The position numbers were made by a program, and so were the translations under genes. Below, piece after piece: positions 5,807 through 6,125 of a DNA stretch of 6,125 nucleotides. Source of the DNA: Kiritimatiellia bacterium (GTDB lineage: Bacteria > Verrucomicrobiota > Kiritimatiellia > RFP12 > UBA1067); assembly GCA_017479035.1 (NCBI GenBank), contig JAFVCR010000124.1:1-6125 (forward strand), given 5' to 3'. Within the stretch, counting starts at the first letter, position 1; each line of letters opens with the position of its first letter. A model generated the notes under the pieces. The model made no database searches, was not told where the DNA came from, and saw only the letters and a list, made by a program, of their open reading frames with translations.

Positions 5807-5837
5807 CCTCCTTCGATGCACGAAGAGAGGTTTTATT
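5807..5837 (+). terminator. Rho-independent terminator of the small-gene cassette
   Basis: CCTCCTTCG (5807-5815) pairs with CGAAGAGAGG (5821-5830) in a 9-bp stem with one bulged A and an ATGCA loop. TTTTATT (5831-5837) follows. It lies about 100 nt after the last cassette stop on the same strand, so the cassette transcript would run from about 5022 to about 5837. Confidence 0.7.
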
Positions 5838-5860
5838 GTGCCCTCGATTCGTGTCGTGTC

Positions 5861-6125
5861 GCCGTGCGGCAATGCGTTTGCCGGATGCGGAAAATTGTGG
5901 GCAAAATGGTTCAAGACGCAAGAAAGGTTGCCGGATGAGAATCGGGCTGCTGCAATTTATTCCGTGTGACGGTCGATACGAAGCTGCAAAGCGTTTGTTT
6001 TGCACGCCGCGCGGCAATGCGTTTGCCGGATGCGGAAGATTGTGGGCAAAATGGTTCAAGACGCAGGAAAGGTTGCCGGATGAGAATCGGGCTGCTGCAA
6101 TTTATTCCGTGTGACGGTCGATACG
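5861..6125. repeat. 145-bp-period tandem repeat, at least two copies, running off the window
   Basis: A 120-bp unit at 5861-5980 recurs at 6006-6125 with three differences only (T/C at 5865/6010, A/G at 5893/6038, A/G at 5921/6066). A 25-bp non-repeated spacer (5981-6005) separates the copies. The second copy is still matching at the last base of the window, so the repeat may extend further. The period is not a multiple of 3, so any reading frame shifts between copies, and the small open frames here are not convincing genes. Each copy contains TTGCCGGATG twice, 50 bp apart. Copy 2 carries a perfect palindrome GCCGCGCGGC at 6006-6015, which is broken by the T at 5865 in copy 1. Confidence 0.9.

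Noticed and set aside
5876..5890. Resemblance of TTGCCGGATGCGG to E. coli REP/BIME elements
   Set aside because: Only the short left arm matches. The complementary right arm (ATCCGGC) that defines a REP hairpin is absent.
5712..6114. Open frames on both strands across the 145-bp repeat
   Set aside because: The repeat period shifts the frame, no Shine-Dalgarno is present, and the two strands give equally long frames, as expected by chance in a repeat.

Overview
The window looks like chromosomal DNA from a GC-moderate, polysaccharide-degrading bacterium. My best guess is the Verrucomicrobiota / Kiritimatiellota / Lentisphaerota group, possibly gut-associated. The basis is a secreted DUF2341+LamG protein next to a DUF4838-type glycan-active protein, and intergenic heptamer (CAGTTTG) and GC-palindrome repeats of a kind I associate with those genomes. 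This is inference, since no rRNA or other strong taxonomic marker is present.

Layout. (1) Positions 1-380, minus strand: the 5' end of an ettA-type ABC-F ATPase gene, cut by the window edge. It has an extended -10 promoter so close to its ATG that the mRNA should be essentially leaderless. (2) Positions 381-746: a divergent, repeat-rich intergenic region with two heptamer arrays in opposite orientation, a 17-bp perfect inverted repeat, a GC-rich palindrome, and a good promoter and Shine-Dalgarno for the next gene. (3) Positions 747-4964, plus strand: a two-gene operon of a putative lipoprotein with two DUF2341+LamG (concanavalin A-like) modules, then 6 nt later a secreted 755-residue DUF4838 protein. 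I infer a glycan-binding plus glycan-cleaving pair. (4) Positions 4987-5837: a compact cassette with its own perfect sigma70 consensus promoter (TTGACA-17-TATAAT), three small overlapping or abutting genes, and a rho-independent terminator. The first product has a DUF2442-like C-terminal half, the second is unrecognised, and the third is a short DUF4160-like protein. (5) Positions 5838-6125: no convincing gene. It holds two copies of a 120-bp sequence spaced at a 145-bp period, running to the window edge.

The most interesting part is the small cassette. It is an independently transcribed module of three tiny proteins, with DUF2442/DUF4160-like features often seen paired in small-gene modules of unknown function. 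It lies between a carbohydrate-utilisation operon and a tandem repeat array. Its function cannot be determined from sequence alone.
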